From: Chelativorans sp. AA-79
Lineage (GTDB): Bacteria > Pseudomonadota > Alphaproteobacteria > Rhizobiales > Rhizobiaceae
Direction of reading: 5' to 3'
Length of the DNA stretch: 64,000 nucleotides
Assembly: GCF_029457495.1 (NCBI RefSeq)
Contig: NZ_CP120361.1
Coordinates: forward strand, 2,868,001 to 2,932,000
Under the pieces are notes generated by a model. That model was not told the origin of the DNA. It saw nothing but the letters and a program-made list of their open reading frames with translations, and did no database searches. A program made the position numbers and the translations under genes. Of the stretch, positions 17,195-26,532 are shown in pieces (position 1 is the stretch's first letter; every line of letters begins with the position of its first letter).

Positions 17195-18937
17195 CTAGTA
17201 ATCCAGTCGCCTGCTGCCTTCGAAAATGGTGACCGGCGGATATGCCCTTTCATCCGTGACGACGTCGATCACCGTCGTCTTGCTGGAGGACATCGCGGTC
17301 TTCAACGCTGGCAGGAAAGCGTGCGGATCCTCGATCCTGACGCCCTCCACCCCGCAGGCGCGCGCGATGGCGGCGTGGTCGACCGCGGTGAAGTCGCAGA
17401 CATCGCTGTGGGCACCCCAGATCACCTTCTCGGCGTGCTTCTGGTAGCCGAGGATCTGGTTGTTCAGCACGATCAAGGTGACGCCGAGCCCCATGCGCCG
17501 CGACGTCTCGAGTTCGGACCAGACATGTGCGAAGCCGCCATCGCCGACGAGACCCACGACCCGCGCGCCCGGATGCGCCGCCTTTGCCCCGAGCGCAAAG
17601 GGAAGCCCCCAGCCGAGGCCGGCGAGGCCGCGCGGGGTGACGAAGCGTTGCCCTGCCCTCTGCGCTTCCAGGAAATTAGCCACCCAGACAGAGGAGTAAC
17701 TGGCGTCCGCCACGACGATGTCGTCCGGGCGCAGCACGGAATTCAGATCGCGCATCAGGCGCTCGGGCCGAACCGGAGCCATGTCCATATCGACGACGCT
17801 TTCCACTTCCTGCGCGTGCGCGCGCCGGCCTGCCGCGATGGCGCTCTCGACGCTTGGGCGCTCCTTATGTCTGCGCGACAGATCGCGCGCGCTCATGGCC
17901 TCGGTGAGCGCCTCGAGCGCAAGCCTGGCATCCGCCACGATACGCACCTCGGCCTCGTAGTTGCGGCCGATCTCCTGCGGATCGATGTCGATCTGGATAT
18001 AGCGCGCGCGCCTTGGATAGAGCTCCCAGCTGTCGGTGCCGTTCTGGTTCGTCCGGTTGCCGACCAGGAGTACGACGTCGGCTTCCTCCACCATGGAACG
18101 GAGGAACTTGGTGCGCCCGCGCGTGCCCATGAAATAGCCGACCGGCCCGACGCTCAGGGGATGCGTCTCGCTGACCGCGCCCTTGCCCATCGAAGTGGTC
18201 GCGACCGGCAGAGACGCCGATTCCTGCAAAGCCGCCAATGCCTCTGCGGCGTCGGAGACATGGATGCCGCCGCCGGCAATGATCAGTGGCGCCCGTGCGC
18301 CGGCAAGCAGATCGGCCGCCTGGGCTATCGCCGCGGGATCGGCGCCCGGGCGATCGAGCGGAAAGTGGCCCAGGCTTGCCTGGCGCGCATGCCCCGCTCC
18401 CCCAACGGTCTCGTCGAACAGATCGATCGGCGCAATCAGGACGGCAGGGCCCGGGCGTCCCGAGGCCGCGGCGGTGAAGGCCATATCGATATAGTCGTCG
18501 ATCCGCTCCGCCTCGCTGACCCGCCTGATCCACTTTGCCACGCCCTTGAAGAGATCGAGATGATCGAGCTCCTGGAACGCATTGCGGTCGGTCATCTTGC
18601 GGTGAACGTCCTGGACGATGGCAACCACGGGGATGGATGCCTTCAGCGCCTCCGCCAGTCCCGCCACCAGCAGGGTCGCGGCGGGGCCGTTCTGTCCGGT
18701 CACCACAGGCACCTTGCGGCTGACGCGGGCATAAGCGTCGGCCATTGCCGCCCCGGCGTTCTCGGTGCGATAGCCGATCTGGCGGATACCGTATTCCGGC
18801 GCTGCGAGAAAAAGCGCCGAAGGAATCGACTGGCCGAAAATGACCTCGACTCCATGACGCTTCAACGCGGCGGCGAAGACATGCGCGCCGGTCGTGTTGG
18901 CGCCCGTGGCAGCAGCGCTTGCGGTCTGGGAATTCAT
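17195..18937 (-). CDS. Thiamine diphosphate-dependent enzyme, acetolactate synthase-like
   Basis: 580 residues with three ThDP domains. The Pyr domain has the catalytic Glu in YRTENAGAAMADAYAR (about residue 59). A central nucleotide-type domain follows (PLIIAGGGIHVSDAAEAL). The PP domain has GDGGFAHVWSELETSRR...LNNQ, the ThDP-Mg motif. It is neither a clear AHAS nor an oxalyl-CoA decarboxylase. It could be a lyase, decarboxylase or cyclic-dione hydrolase (IolD-like). Its start overlaps the upstream CoA-transferase gene (ATGA). Confidence 0.8.
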   Translation of the reverse strand: MNSQTASAAATGANTTGAHVFAAALKRHGVEVIFGQSIPSALFLAAPEYGIRQIGYRTENAGAAMADAYARVSRKVPVVTGQNGPAATLLVAGLAEALKASIPVVAIVQDVHRKMTDRNAFQELDHLDLFKGVAKWIRRVSEAERIDDYIDMAFTAAASGRPGPAVLIAPIDLFDETVGGAGHARQASLGHFPLDRPGADPAAIAQAADLLAGARAPLIIAGGGIHVSDAAEALAALQESASLPVATTSMGKGAVSETHPLSVGPVGYFMGTRGRTKFLRSMVEEADVVLLVGNRTNQNGTDSWELYPRRARYIQIDIDPQEIGRNYEAEVRIVADARLALEALTEAMSARDLSRRHKERPSVESAIAAGRRAHAQEVESVVDMDMAPVRPERLMRDLNSVLRPDDIVVADASYSSVWVANFLEAQRAGQRFVTPRGLAGLGWGLPFALGAKAAHPGARVVGLVGDGGFAHVWSELETSRRMGLGVTLIVLNNQILGYQKHAEKVIWGAHSDVCDFTAVDHAAIARACGVEGVRIEDPHAFLPALKTAMSSSKTTVIDVVTDERAYPPVTIFEGSRRLDY

Positions 18938-19815
18938 TTCACAACTCCGGTTTTCGGGGCTTCGTCGGCCCCGCCTGGTTTGGGCAAGAGGAGACCGCGC
19001 CGGTCTATGATCTCGCGGATCAGATTCAGCGTGTCCGGGCCCGGCGCCGGCGTGACGGGCACGTCGTCCAGCGGGCCAAGGTCGAAGCCCGTTGCGGCGC
19101 GCAGCGTCTCCTCATCCACGCCGGCGTGGATCGAGCGCACCTTCATCCGGCCGGCATCTTCGTCGAAATCGAAGATGCAGAGCGGGGTCATCACGAAGCG
19201 CGGGCCGCCCCATTCAATGCCGAGCGCCTCGCGACCCCTGCGGCCGCCGGGGAAGCCGACGCCAGAGACGAAATCGACCTTGTCGACGAAGACCCTCGCC
19301 TCGTGGCGGGGCATCATCACGTATTCGCGGCGGAAGCAGGCCATGTGTTCGGGCTGCAGGATGGGACCGACGAGCCGGACTTTCGGCCGGTCGTGCGGGC
19401 CTATGCAGACCGAGTTGATGTTGCCCACCCGATCCACCTGAACGGCCGAGGAAAAGCCGAAGGTCACGTCTCCGCGCTTCAGCGCCCATTGGCCGGGATA
19501 GTCCCGCGTCCTCGCCTCGGCCGGCAGGTCGCGCAATTGTGCGTCGTGCTCGCAATCCGGCATGCGGTCGAGGCTGGAAAGATCGGGATTGTGATAGCAG
19601 CCGGCAAGCAGCATCGTCAGGTCGGGCGCGTGCGTCCGGCGGGCAAGTTCCATCGCCACGACGGGAATGCCCGTGCCCCATACCGCCGCCGCCTCGCCGG
19701 TCAGAAGGCCGGTGAAACCGACCTCGCGATCGGCCATGTCGGCCGCCAGGACAGAAGCCAGCGTTTCGTAAAGCGTCGCAGGGGCCATGTCGGCGGCAGC
19801 GCGTTCGGCGGTCAC
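18934..19815 (-). CDS. Class I CoA-transferase-fold beta subunit lacking the catalytic Glu (IpdB-like)
   Basis: 293 residues. The fold is clear (TGIPVVAMELARRTHAP, QVDRVGNINSVCIG, KVRLVGPILQPEH, FVDKVDFVSGVGFPGG). Where true transferases have the ESG glutamate, this protein reads THAPDLTMLLAGCYHNP, with Ala at that place. Its alpha partner (19812-20702) has a Glu at residue 102. That combination resembles IpdAB, a CoA-transferase-fold hydrolase of steroid-ring breakdown, more than a transferase. It overlaps its neighbours by ATGA on both sides. Confidence 0.8.
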   Translation of the reverse strand: MTAERAAADMAPATLYETLASVLAADMADREVGFTGLLTGEAAAVWGTGIPVVAMELARRTHAPDLTMLLAGCYHNPDLSSLDRMPDCEHDAQLRDLPAEARTRDYPGQWALKRGDVTFGFSSAVQVDRVGNINSVCIGPHDRPKVRLVGPILQPEHMACFRREYVMMPRHEARVFVDKVDFVSGVGFPGGRRGREALGIEWGGPRFVMTPLCIFDFDEDAGRMKVRSIHAGVDEETLRAATGFDLGPLDDVPVTPAPGPDTLNLIREIIDRRGLLLPKPGGADEAPKTGVVK

Positions 19816-20702
19816 GTCAGGTCTCCCATATCGATGAGCTTCGCCAGGCGCGCGCCGCCGATCGCGTCCAGATAGGCATCGTTGCCGGCGACCCGCACAT
19901 GCATGTCGAGCCAGGCGGCGAGCGCATCCTCGCTTTCGGCGGCCGCGACCCAGTCGGCATAGGCCTGCCGGTCGGCGTTATAGGCGCCGAGCGCCGGCGT
20001 CGGGTGCGCGCCCCATGGCATCTCCACCACCGCTTCGACGCGGTAGGAAGGGATCTGCACTTGGTTGGCGTGCCGGCGGATGAAGGCATTGTCGACGATC
20101 TTCTCCGCGGTCACGATCACCCGGTCGCAGGAGCGCGCCATCAGGACGTCGTTGGACTGGGGCAGGAGATGCTTTGCGGGAATCACCACATTTCCGCGTT
20201 CATCGGCGGCCAGCGCGTGGATCACCACCACATCGGGATTGGCCGCCGGCACCGCATACATGACGCGCCCGGTAAGGGGACAGTCGAACTTGCGGATGGA
20301 AGGGTTCGTGGAAACGATGTCTAGCCCGCCGAGGAAGGGCACGGGCCAGAAGGGCAGATTTTCCTGGTTCGCGCGGAAGCGGTCCCAGCTCACCATCTCG
20401 GGATAGTCGACGACGCGCACCCGCCCGGCCTCCACTGCGCGGCGGAACTGCCGCGCCAGGCCGAACGCCTCGAGCCCCACATAGGAGGTTTCCACCACGT
20501 CGACAGCGCCTACCGCCGCCAGGAGATCGACCTCGTATGACTGGGCCGAGCCGACCACGGTCAGCGCCTTCCGCCCCTGGCGCACGAGCTCGCGCACGAA
20601 GCCCATGGGCTTTTGGTAGACGGCGAAGCCGCCGAAGGCGATGCGGGCTCCGTCGGGCACGCTCCGAGCGGCTTCTGCGGGGGAGATCAGCTTGGACGGC
20701 AT
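19812..20702 (-). CDS. Class I CoA-transferase-fold alpha subunit (IpdA-like)
   Basis: 296 residues with IAFGGFAVYQKPMGFVRELVRQG, VDVVETSYVGLEAFGLARQFRRA, PDVVVIHALAADERGNV and VEMPWGAHPTP, all typical of the glutaconate CoA-transferase A-like fold. Residues 100-105 read YPEMVS, giving a Glu at 102. Paired with the Glu-less beta subunit downstream. It follows the permease gene by 10 bp in the nine-gene minus-strand operon. Confidence 0.85.
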   Translation of the reverse strand: MPSKLISPAEAARSVPDGARIAFGGFAVYQKPMGFVRELVRQGRKALTVVGSAQSYEVDLLAAVGAVDVVETSYVGLEAFGLARQFRRAVEAGRVRVVDYPEMVSWDRFRANQENLPFWPVPFLGGLDIVSTNPSIRKFDCPLTGRVMYAVPAANPDVVVIHALAADERGNVVIPAKHLLPQSNDVLMARSCDRVIVTAEKIVDNAFIRRHANQVQIPSYRVEAVVEMPWGAHPTPALGAYNADRQAYADWVAAAESEDALAAWLDMHVRVAGNDAYLDAIGGARLAKLIDMGDLT

Positions 20703-20712
20703 GGGGAGAACC

Positions 20713-21690
20713 TCACTTGCGCAGCATCGACCACCAGACGGCGAGGATGATCACCAGTCCCTGGGCGATGAGGAAGATGACGGGATCGATGCCGTTCAGC
20801 ACGAGCCCGTTGCGCAGCACGGCGACGAAGAAGACGCCGAGCACCGTGCCGATGATGCGGCCCTTGCCGCCGGACAGGACCGTGCCGCCGACGATGACGG
20901 CCGCGATGACGTCGAGCTCCATCAGCTCGCCGACCGTCGGGCTGCCTGCGTTGAGGCGCCCCACGAGCATCATCCCGCCAAGTGCCGCGAGCACCTGGAC
21001 GATGACCATCACCGTGATCCTGAGCCGGCCGACCTTGACCCCGTAGCGGCGCGCCGTTTCCGCGTCCCCGCCGATGGCATAGAGGTGCCGGCCGAAAGGC
21101 ATGCTGGACAGAACGATCCAGCCGATGGCGATGACCACCGCCATGATCCACACCGGGAACGGCAGGCCGAACAGCTCGCCGTACCAGACCGTCTCCAGGA
21201 AGCGCGGCATCGGCCCGATGGTCAGGCCGTCGCTGACGTAAAACGCCATGCCGCGCAGTGCCGAGAGCAGGCCGAGCGTGGTGATGAAGGTGGGTATGCC
21301 CCAGACCACCCTCAGCACGCCCGTGAACATGCCCACCAGCGCGGCGAATGCGAGGACGATCAGCGCCGAGAGCGCGATTGGAATGCCTGCCTGCACCGTG
21401 AAGACGGCAAACAGCGTTCCGGCCAGGCCCACCTGTGCGCCGACCGACAGATCGATCTCGCCGGTGACGATCACCATCGTCATGCCCACGGCGATGATCG
21501 CAATGACCGAGGTCTGCTGCAGGAGGGTGACGAAGTTCTCGACGGAGAGAAAATTCTGGGCGGTCGCCGAGAATACCGCGACCAGCGCAACAAGCGCGAT
21601 CGCGACGCCGATTTCAGCCCGCCAGGCAGCCAGGTTCAAGGCGTAATGCCCGGCCCGGGGCTTTTGCATGATTTCGGAGCTTCCTGTCAT
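20713..21690 (-). CDS. Ribose-type sugar ABC transporter permease (RbsC-like), transporter 1
   Basis: 325 residues with 8-10 membrane helices and the RbsC signatures VGMTMVIVTGEIDLSVGAQVGLAG and ELDVIAAVIVGGTVLSGGKGRIIGT. The ATG at 21690 (MTGSSEIMQK), with GGGAAG 8 bases upstream, is preferred to an in-frame TTG 12 codons earlier. It partners the binding protein at 21798-22760 and the ATPase at 24063-24857. Confidence 0.9.
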   Translation of the reverse strand: MTGSSEIMQKPRAGHYALNLAAWRAEIGVAIALVALVAVFSATAQNFLSVENFVTLLQQTSVIAIIAVGMTMVIVTGEIDLSVGAQVGLAGTLFAVFTVQAGIPIALSALIVLAFAALVGMFTGVLRVVWGIPTFITTLGLLSALRGMAFYVSDGLTIGPMPRFLETVWYGELFGLPFPVWIMAVVIAIGWIVLSSMPFGRHLYAIGGDAETARRYGVKVGRLRITVMVIVQVLAALGGMMLVGRLNAGSPTVGELMELDVIAAVIVGGTVLSGGKGRIIGTVLGVFFVAVLRNGLVLNGIDPVIFLIAQGLVIILAVWWSMLRK

Positions 21691-21797
21691 GGAGGCCGCT
21701 TCCCTGCTGTTCACGATAGACGACAAGCCCTGCGAAGGAGGGCACGGAGCGCCCCTGCAAGCACCCGCAGGACCGCCCTGTTGCCGGGAGGATGCGC

Positions 21798-22760
21798 TTA
21801 TTGCGCCAGCGATTTCACCAGATCGAGATAGGACTGGACGCCCTGCGGATCGTCACGGCTGTAGAGCCGCACGTCGACCTTCACCTCGCGCGGAGGGTTT
21901 TCGCCGCGCACGCTCTTGGCAGCGGTCTCGACCGCGGCGAAGCCGATGCGGTAAGGCTGCTGGTCGGATACGGCATGCACGTTGCCGTCGGGGTCCAGCA
22001 TGGCCTCAGCCAGTTCCTGGCTCATGTCGACGCCGAAGAGCTTCACATCGCTCTCGGTGCAACGGGCGGCCGCTGCGGCACCCGACAGCGAACCGGAATT
22101 CGACGCCCAGACCGCGGCCACGTCGGGGGTGCGCTGCAGGATCATCTCAAGCGCGGTGGCCCCCTGCTCCGGCGTTGCCGCGGCGATCTCGTTGACCACC
22201 TCGATCCCCTCGCCCTCGAGCTTCGACATCGCGCCTTTGAGCCGGGTCTGCATGTTGGGATTGGTCGGCGGCAGGGTGATCAGCGCGATCTTGCCGCCTC
22301 CGGCTGCGTCGAGCTCCTCGCGCATCTTGCCCGCCACGGTCGCGGCGAGATCGAAGCTGTCGACGCCGATCGTATGGCTGGCGACATCGGGATCGGCAAG
22401 CCTGGTGTCGTAATCGACGACGACGATGCCGCGTTCGGCGGCCCGCTTGACGGCCGCGACCGAAGCCTGCGTGTCGAGCGGCGGCAGGATGATCGCGTCG
22501 ACCCCACGGGTGGCGAAGTCCTCCACGACCTGGGCTTCGGTGGCAAGCTGACGGCGGTTCAGGCCGACATTCAAGCTGACGCCATATTCCTTGGCGGCGT
22601 CGGCCATGCCGCGCTCGACCTGCTGCCAGAACTGCGAATCCCGCGCATAGATCAGCGCGCCGATCGAAATTTCCTTGTCCTGTGCGTGTGCGGGAGCGGA
22701 CGTCAGCGCCGTCGCTACGAGCCCGAGCACGGCAATGGCACGCTTGCAATTTATCTTCAT
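21798..22760 (-). CDS. Ribose-type sugar ABC transporter substrate-binding protein, transporter 1
   Basis: 320 residues. The signal peptide ends PAHAQ at residue 27. The periplasmic-binding protein 4 family fold follows: ISIGALIYARDSQFWQQVERGMADAAKEYG, then GVDAIILPPLDTQA and VVVDYDTRL. It probably binds a pentose, tetrose or polyol, but ligand residues cannot be assigned. It is the first structural gene after a LacI operator at 22858-22871. Confidence 0.9.
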   Translation of the reverse strand: MKINCKRAIAVLGLVATALTSAPAHAQDKEISIGALIYARDSQFWQQVERGMADAAKEYGVSLNVGLNRRQLATEAQVVEDFATRGVDAIILPPLDTQASVAAVKRAAERGIVVVDYDTRLADPDVASHTIGVDSFDLAATVAGKMREELDAAGGGKIALITLPPTNPNMQTRLKGAMSKLEGEGIEVVNEIAAATPEQGATALEMILQRTPDVAAVWASNSGSLSGAAAAARCTESDVKLFGVDMSQELAEAMLDPDGNVHAVSDQQPYRIGFAAVETAAKSVRGENPPREVKVDVRLYSRDDPQGVQSYLDLVKSLAQ

Positions 22761-22857
22761 GGTTCTCCTCCCGGATAAGCGGCCGCTTTTGCGGCGTTGC
22801 CGAGACCGTCCGCGGGCTCCAAGGCCTTGACGGACTCGAATGATGGGCGAAAATAAA

Positions 22858-22871
22858 AATAAAAACGTTTC
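22858..22871 (-). promoter_or_regulatory. LacI-type operator upstream of transporter 1 operon
   Basis: AATAAAAACGTTTC, with the central CG typical of LacI-family sites. The first 13 bases (AATAAAAACGTTT) recur exactly at 23976-23988 in the lacI-ATPase divergent region. Position is about 100 bp upstream of the binding-protein start. Two identical sites flanking the regulator gene imply direct control of both arms. Confidence 0.7.
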
Positions 22872-22916
22872 TATTAGGAATTAATGGGAGGAGACTCGTG
22901 GTGTCAAGACATAACT

Positions 22917-23936
22917 TCAGCCGACGTGGAGGGGGGCGGTCGTGCCGCGCACGACGAGTTGCGTCGGCAGGATAAGCGTCTCGGGCGCACGATCCGGCTC
23001 GTCGATCCGCTTCAGGAGCAGACGGGCGGCCGCGGCGCCGATCGCGCGCTTCTCCAGGCGGATGGTCGTCAGGTCGACGGCCTTGATGGCCGCAAGCTCG
23101 ATATCGTCGAGTCCCACCACCGAGATATCGCGCGGCACCTGGATGCCGCGCTCGGACAACCCCTGGATGAGGCCGATGGCGTTCACGTCGTTGCTGGCGA
23201 AGATGCAGCTGGGCGGCTCGCGAAGGCCGGAGAAGAAGCCCGCGGCCGTCAGTCCCATCTCGAAACTGTAGCGGCCCTGAAAGATCAGCGATTCGGTATC
23301 GGCAAGGCCGAGTTCTGCCGCCGTCGCCCGGAAAGCGGCCAAGCGCTCCTGGGCCGAGCTCGACATCAGGGGACCCGTCACGAAACCGACCCGCCGGTGT
23401 CCGATCCGCCAGACATAGCGCAATGCCTCGTTGAGACCTCCTACATTGTCGGATCCCACATAGTCGAGCGTGACGCGGGGGTGGCGCCGCTGAACCAGCA
23501 CCGCCGGGACCCTCGACAGAAGCTCGCGGACCCTCTCGTCGTCGAGATGCTGGGAAATCAGGACGAGCCCGTCCACCTGGCGGTCGATCAGAGCCCGCAT
23601 GGCATTGACCTGCCGTTCCAGATCGCCGTCGGTGTTGCCGAGAAGGATGGTGTAGCCGGCGCCGAGCGCCACGTCCTCGACGCCGCGCACGAAGGCGGAT
23701 GCGGAGGGATTTGCGACGTCCTCGATCAGGACACCGAAGGCGAAGCTGCGCTGCGCGCGCAGCGAGCGGGCGACGATGGACGCCCGGTAGCCGAGGCGCT
23801 CCGCCGCCGCCAGGACATAGGCGCGTGTTTCGGGCTTCACCAGCGACTTTCCCGCCAGAGCGTTGGACACGGTGGAAAGAGCAAGCCCGGTCTCGCGGGC
23901 GACATCCTTGATTGTAATTCGTTTCTGATCCTGCAC
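22917..23936 (-). CDS. LacI family transcriptional regulator, controls transporter 1 cluster
   Basis: 339 residues from a GTG at 23936 (VQDQKRITIKDVARETG), 5 bases after GAGG. No ATG is available near the domain start. The helix-turn-helix and hinge read ITIKDVARETGLALSTVSNALAGKSLV...RLGYRASIVARSL. The sugar-binding domain has GVLIEDVANPSASAF and ASNDVNAIGLIQGL. It sits between the operon it likely represses and the divergent ATPase gene, with operator copies on both sides, so autoregulation is likely. Confidence 0.88.
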   Translation of the reverse strand: MQDQKRITIKDVARETGLALSTVSNALAGKSLVKPETRAYVLAAAERLGYRASIVARSLRAQRSFAFGVLIEDVANPSASAFVRGVEDVALGAGYTILLGNTDGDLERQVNAMRALIDRQVDGLVLISQHLDDERVRELLSRVPAVLVQRRHPRVTLDYVGSDNVGGLNEALRYVWRIGHRRVGFVTGPLMSSSAQERLAAFRATAAELGLADTESLIFQGRYSFEMGLTAAGFFSGLREPPSCIFASNDVNAIGLIQGLSERGIQVPRDISVVGLDDIELAAIKAVDLTTIRLEKRAIGAAAARLLLKRIDEPDRAPETLILPTQLVVRGTTAPLHVG

Positions 23937-23975
23937 GCTGGCCTCGTTGACAGTCCTGGCATCTGGAGCTATCAG

Positions 23976-23989
23976 AATAAAAACGTTTT
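23976..23989. promoter_or_regulatory. LacI-type operator in the lacI/ATPase divergent promoter region
   Basis: AATAAAAACGTTTT contains the perfect 10-bp palindrome AAAACGTTTT at 23980-23989. It is 40 bp from the lacI start and 74 bp from the ATPase start. It shares 13 bases with the site at 22858. Confidence 0.75.
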
Positions 23990-24062
23990 CATGCGGTACG
24001 CTGTCAAGAACTAGCCGCTTGCGGCGCCCCTGTCGATACCGCAGCGCATATGGGAGGACGGC

Positions 24063-24857
24063 ATGAACGAAGGCCATAAGCGCACCGTCGGCGCGGTGCT
24101 TCTGCGCACCCGCGGGCTGGCGAAGAGCTATGGTGCGGTGGACGCGCTGCGCGGCGTCGATCTCGATATTCGCCGCGGGGAGACGGTGGCGCTGGTCGGC
24201 GACAATGGCGCGGGCAAATCGACTTTGGTCAAGCTGATCTCAGGCGCGATCCAGCCGACGGCGGGCGAAATCGAGTTCGAAGGCCGTCAGGTTCGCTTCG
24301 GCTCCACCGATGCGGCGCGGGCGCATGGGATCGAGACGGTCTATCAGGACCTCGGGCTTTGCAACAATCTCACGGTTTCCGAGAACGTCTTCCTCGGCCG
24401 CGAGCAGACGGTCGGCTGGGGTCCTCTGCTTTTCCTGGCCAAGCGGGAGATGGCACGGCGCACGAGCGAAGCGCTGAGAGGCCTGACGATCAACGTGCCG
24501 CCGGCCGCCGCCAGCGTCTCCGGTCTTTCGGGTGGCCAGCGCCAGGCGGTCTCCCTGGCGCGGACGAAGCTGTGGAAAAGCGCGCTGGTGATGCTCGACG
24601 AACCGACGGCGGCGCTCGGCGTGCAGGAGACCGAGCGCGCCATGGAGGCCGTCCGCCGGCTGCAGCAGGACGGTGTCGCGATCCTGCTCATCACGCATCA
24701 GATGCCGATGGCCCTGAAAATGGCGGACCGGGTGGTCGTGCTCAGGCGCGGCGAAAAAGTTGGGGACGTGCCCACGGCCGGTGTCACCGGCGACGATCTC
24801 GTGGCGCTGATCACAGGCGCGCGCGAGCGCCGGATCGAGATGGCCGAAAATGCCTGA
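24063..24857 (+). CDS. Sugar ABC transporter ATP-binding protein, transporter 1
   Basis: 264 residues, a single ABC module rather than the double RbsA type. Walker A is GDNGAGKSTLVK, the Q-loop is TVYQDLGLCNN, the signature is LSGGQRQAVSLAR, and Walker B is LVMLDEPTAALG, followed by the LITHQMP switch. It is divergent from lacI and heads a four-gene plus-strand operon. It probably powers the permease at 20713-21690. The end overlaps the next gene by 8 bp. Confidence 0.9.
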   Translation: MNEGHKRTVGAVLLRTRGLAKSYGAVDALRGVDLDIRRGETVALVGDNGAGKSTLVKLISGAIQPTAGEIEFEGRQVRFGSTDAARAHGIETVYQDLGLCNNLTVSENVFLGREQTVGWGPLLFLAKREMARRTSEALRGLTINVPPAAASVSGLSGGQRQAVSLARTKLWKSALVMLDEPTAALGVQETERAMEAVRRLQQDGVAILLITHQMPMALKMADRVVVLRRGEKVGDVPTAGVTGDDLVALITGARERRIEMAENA

Positions 24858-25776
24858 CAAGCTCGTCTCCCTCGAGGAAGCCCTCGCGCTGGTTCCGGAC
24901 GGCTGCGCAATCACGGCGGGCGGCTTTGCCCATTCGCATCAGCCGATGGGCTTCTTCCGCGCCCTGATCGCGGAGGGGCGCAAGGATCTATCGATCATGG
25001 GCGTTGCCGAATGCTGGGTGGCCGAATGGCTGGCCGCGGCGGGAATGCTGCGCCGGGCGTGGTTCTCGAACTTCATGTTCGAAGGTTTCGGCCGCTGCCG
25101 GCGGTTCTCGGAGGCAATCGAGGCGGGGGAGATCGAGACCGAAGACCACAGCCATTTCGGCATGGTCATGCGGCTGGTTGCGGGCGGCCAGCGCCTCCCC
25201 TTCATGCCGGTGCTGTCTCAAGGCGGCACGGACATCGTCTCGGTCGCAGGCTTCGAGCGGCCGGAGGACAAGGTGCAGTCCATGACCTCTCCCTTTCCCG
25301 ACGGACGGGTCGTGACCGTCACCTCCCCGCTCAACCCGGACGTCGCGATCATTCACGCCGCGCGCGCCGATCGGCTGGGCAACGTCCAGCTCTTCGGCGC
25401 CTCCTCGGTAATCGAGGAGCAGACGGGCGCGGCGCGAAAGGTGATCGTGACCGTGGAAGAAATCGTGCCGTCCAGCACCTTCCGCGCCCGGCCGGAGGCA
25501 ACGCTCCTGCCGGGCCTCATGGTCGACGCCGTGGTGCATCTCCCCTTCGGCGCCTGGCCGACAGGGGTCTATGGCTATCACGATCCCGACCTCCCCTTCC
25601 TGCGCGACTATTACGAGGCCTCTCGCGAACCCGCCGCCTGCAAGGCCTGGATCGACCGGCATGTGCGGTCCCCGCGCGATCACTGGGACTGGCTCGACCG
25701 CGCGGGGATCGTGCGGCTGCTGGCGCTGCGCACCGATCCGGTGCTCGGCTACCGCCCGGCGGAGGACAAGTCATGA
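24850..25776 (+). CDS. Class I CoA-transferase alpha subunit (transferase-type pair)
   Basis: 308 residues with ITAGGFAHSHQPMGFFRALI, DVAIIHAARADRLGNVQLFG and VVHLPFGAWPTG. At the position where three other alpha subunits in the cluster have Glu (102-103), this one has His (DHSHFGMVM). Its partner beta subunit keeps the ESG catalytic Glu. This pair is therefore the only classical CoA-transferase of the cluster. It ends in an ATGA overlap with the beta gene. Acyl substrate unknown. Confidence 0.85.
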   Translation: MPDKLVSLEEALALVPDGCAITAGGFAHSHQPMGFFRALIAEGRKDLSIMGVAECWVAEWLAAAGMLRRAWFSNFMFEGFGRCRRFSEAIEAGEIETEDHSHFGMVMRLVAGGQRLPFMPVLSQGGTDIVSVAGFERPEDKVQSMTSPFPDGRVVTVTSPLNPDVAIIHAARADRLGNVQLFGASSVIEEQTGAARKVIVTVEEIVPSSTFRARPEATLLPGLMVDAVVHLPFGAWPTGVYGYHDPDLPFLRDYYEASREPAACKAWIDRHVRSPRDHWDWLDRAGIVRLLALRTDPVLGYRPAEDKS

Positions 25777-26531
25777 GCAGGGACGCGCTTATGGCGGCGG
25801 CCGCCGCCCGCGAAATCGGCAACGGCGAAGTGGCCTTCATCGGCACCGGCCTTCCCATGGTGGCCGCCTATCTTGCGAAGGCGACGCACGCGCCGGACGT
25901 CACGCTGGTGTTCGAATCCGGGATCATCGACCCGGCTCCCCTCGAGCTTGCGACGGGCGTGGGCGAGTACCGTCTGGCTTATGGCGCGACCGCCATCAGG
26001 GGCACGCGCGCCGCCCTGTCGCTCCTCCAGCAGGGCAAGGTCGACATCGGCTTCCTCGGCACGGCCGAGATCGATGCCTACGGCAACCTCAACTCGACGG
26101 CCATAGGCGCCTATCGCCGGCCAGAAGTGCGGCTGCCGGGCTCCGGCGGGGCCAATGACATCGCCTCGATGGCGGCGCGCACCGTGATCATCGCCCGCAC
26201 CGGAAAGCGGCGTTTCGTCGAAAGGCTCAATTACCTCACCACGCCCGGCCATCTCACCGGCCCCGGCGCACGGGAGGTCGCGGGCCTGCCGGGAGCCGGC
26301 CCCGTCCGCGTCATCACCGACATGGGGGTCCTCGGCTTCGATCCCGAGACCTTGAGAATGCGCGCGGAGCGCCTTTTTCCCGGCGTCACAATGGAGGCGC
26401 TGCAGGCCGAGATCGGGTTTCCCTTGGCGCCGCCGGAGGGGCCGGCTCAGGAGCCCTATCCCGGCTCCGAGACGATCGCCCTCCTGCGCCACATCGACCC
26501 GGAGGGGACCTACGTAAAGCTGGAGGACTGA
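25773..26531 (+). CDS. Class I CoA-transferase beta subunit with catalytic Glu (transferase-type pair)
   Basis: 252 residues, close to glutaconate CoA-transferase B. FIGTGLPMVAAYLAKATHAPDV is followed by VFESGIIDP, whose Glu forms the enzyme-CoA thioester in this family. Then IDAYGNLNSTAIG, RLPGSGGANDIAS and YLTTPGHLTGPGARE. It begins in ATGA with the alpha gene. It is likely a functional CoA-transferase for a short acid. Confidence 0.88.
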   Translation: MSRDALMAAAAAREIGNGEVAFIGTGLPMVAAYLAKATHAPDVTLVFESGIIDPAPLELATGVGEYRLAYGATAIRGTRAALSLLQQGKVDIGFLGTAEIDAYGNLNSTAIGAYRRPEVRLPGSGGANDIASMAARTVIIARTGKRRFVERLNYLTTPGHLTGPGAREVAGLPGAGPVRVITDMGVLGFDPETLRMRAERLFPGVTMEALQAEIGFPLAPPEGPAQEPYPGSETIALLRHIDPEGTYVKLED

Positions 26532-26532
26532 C

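Noticed and set aside
17321..19441. A 706-codon plus-strand open frame opposite the ThDP enzyme and CoA-transferase genes.
   Set aside because: It is antisense to two strongly conserved proteins, and its translation is Arg/His/Asp-rich high-GC shadow sequence with no domain.
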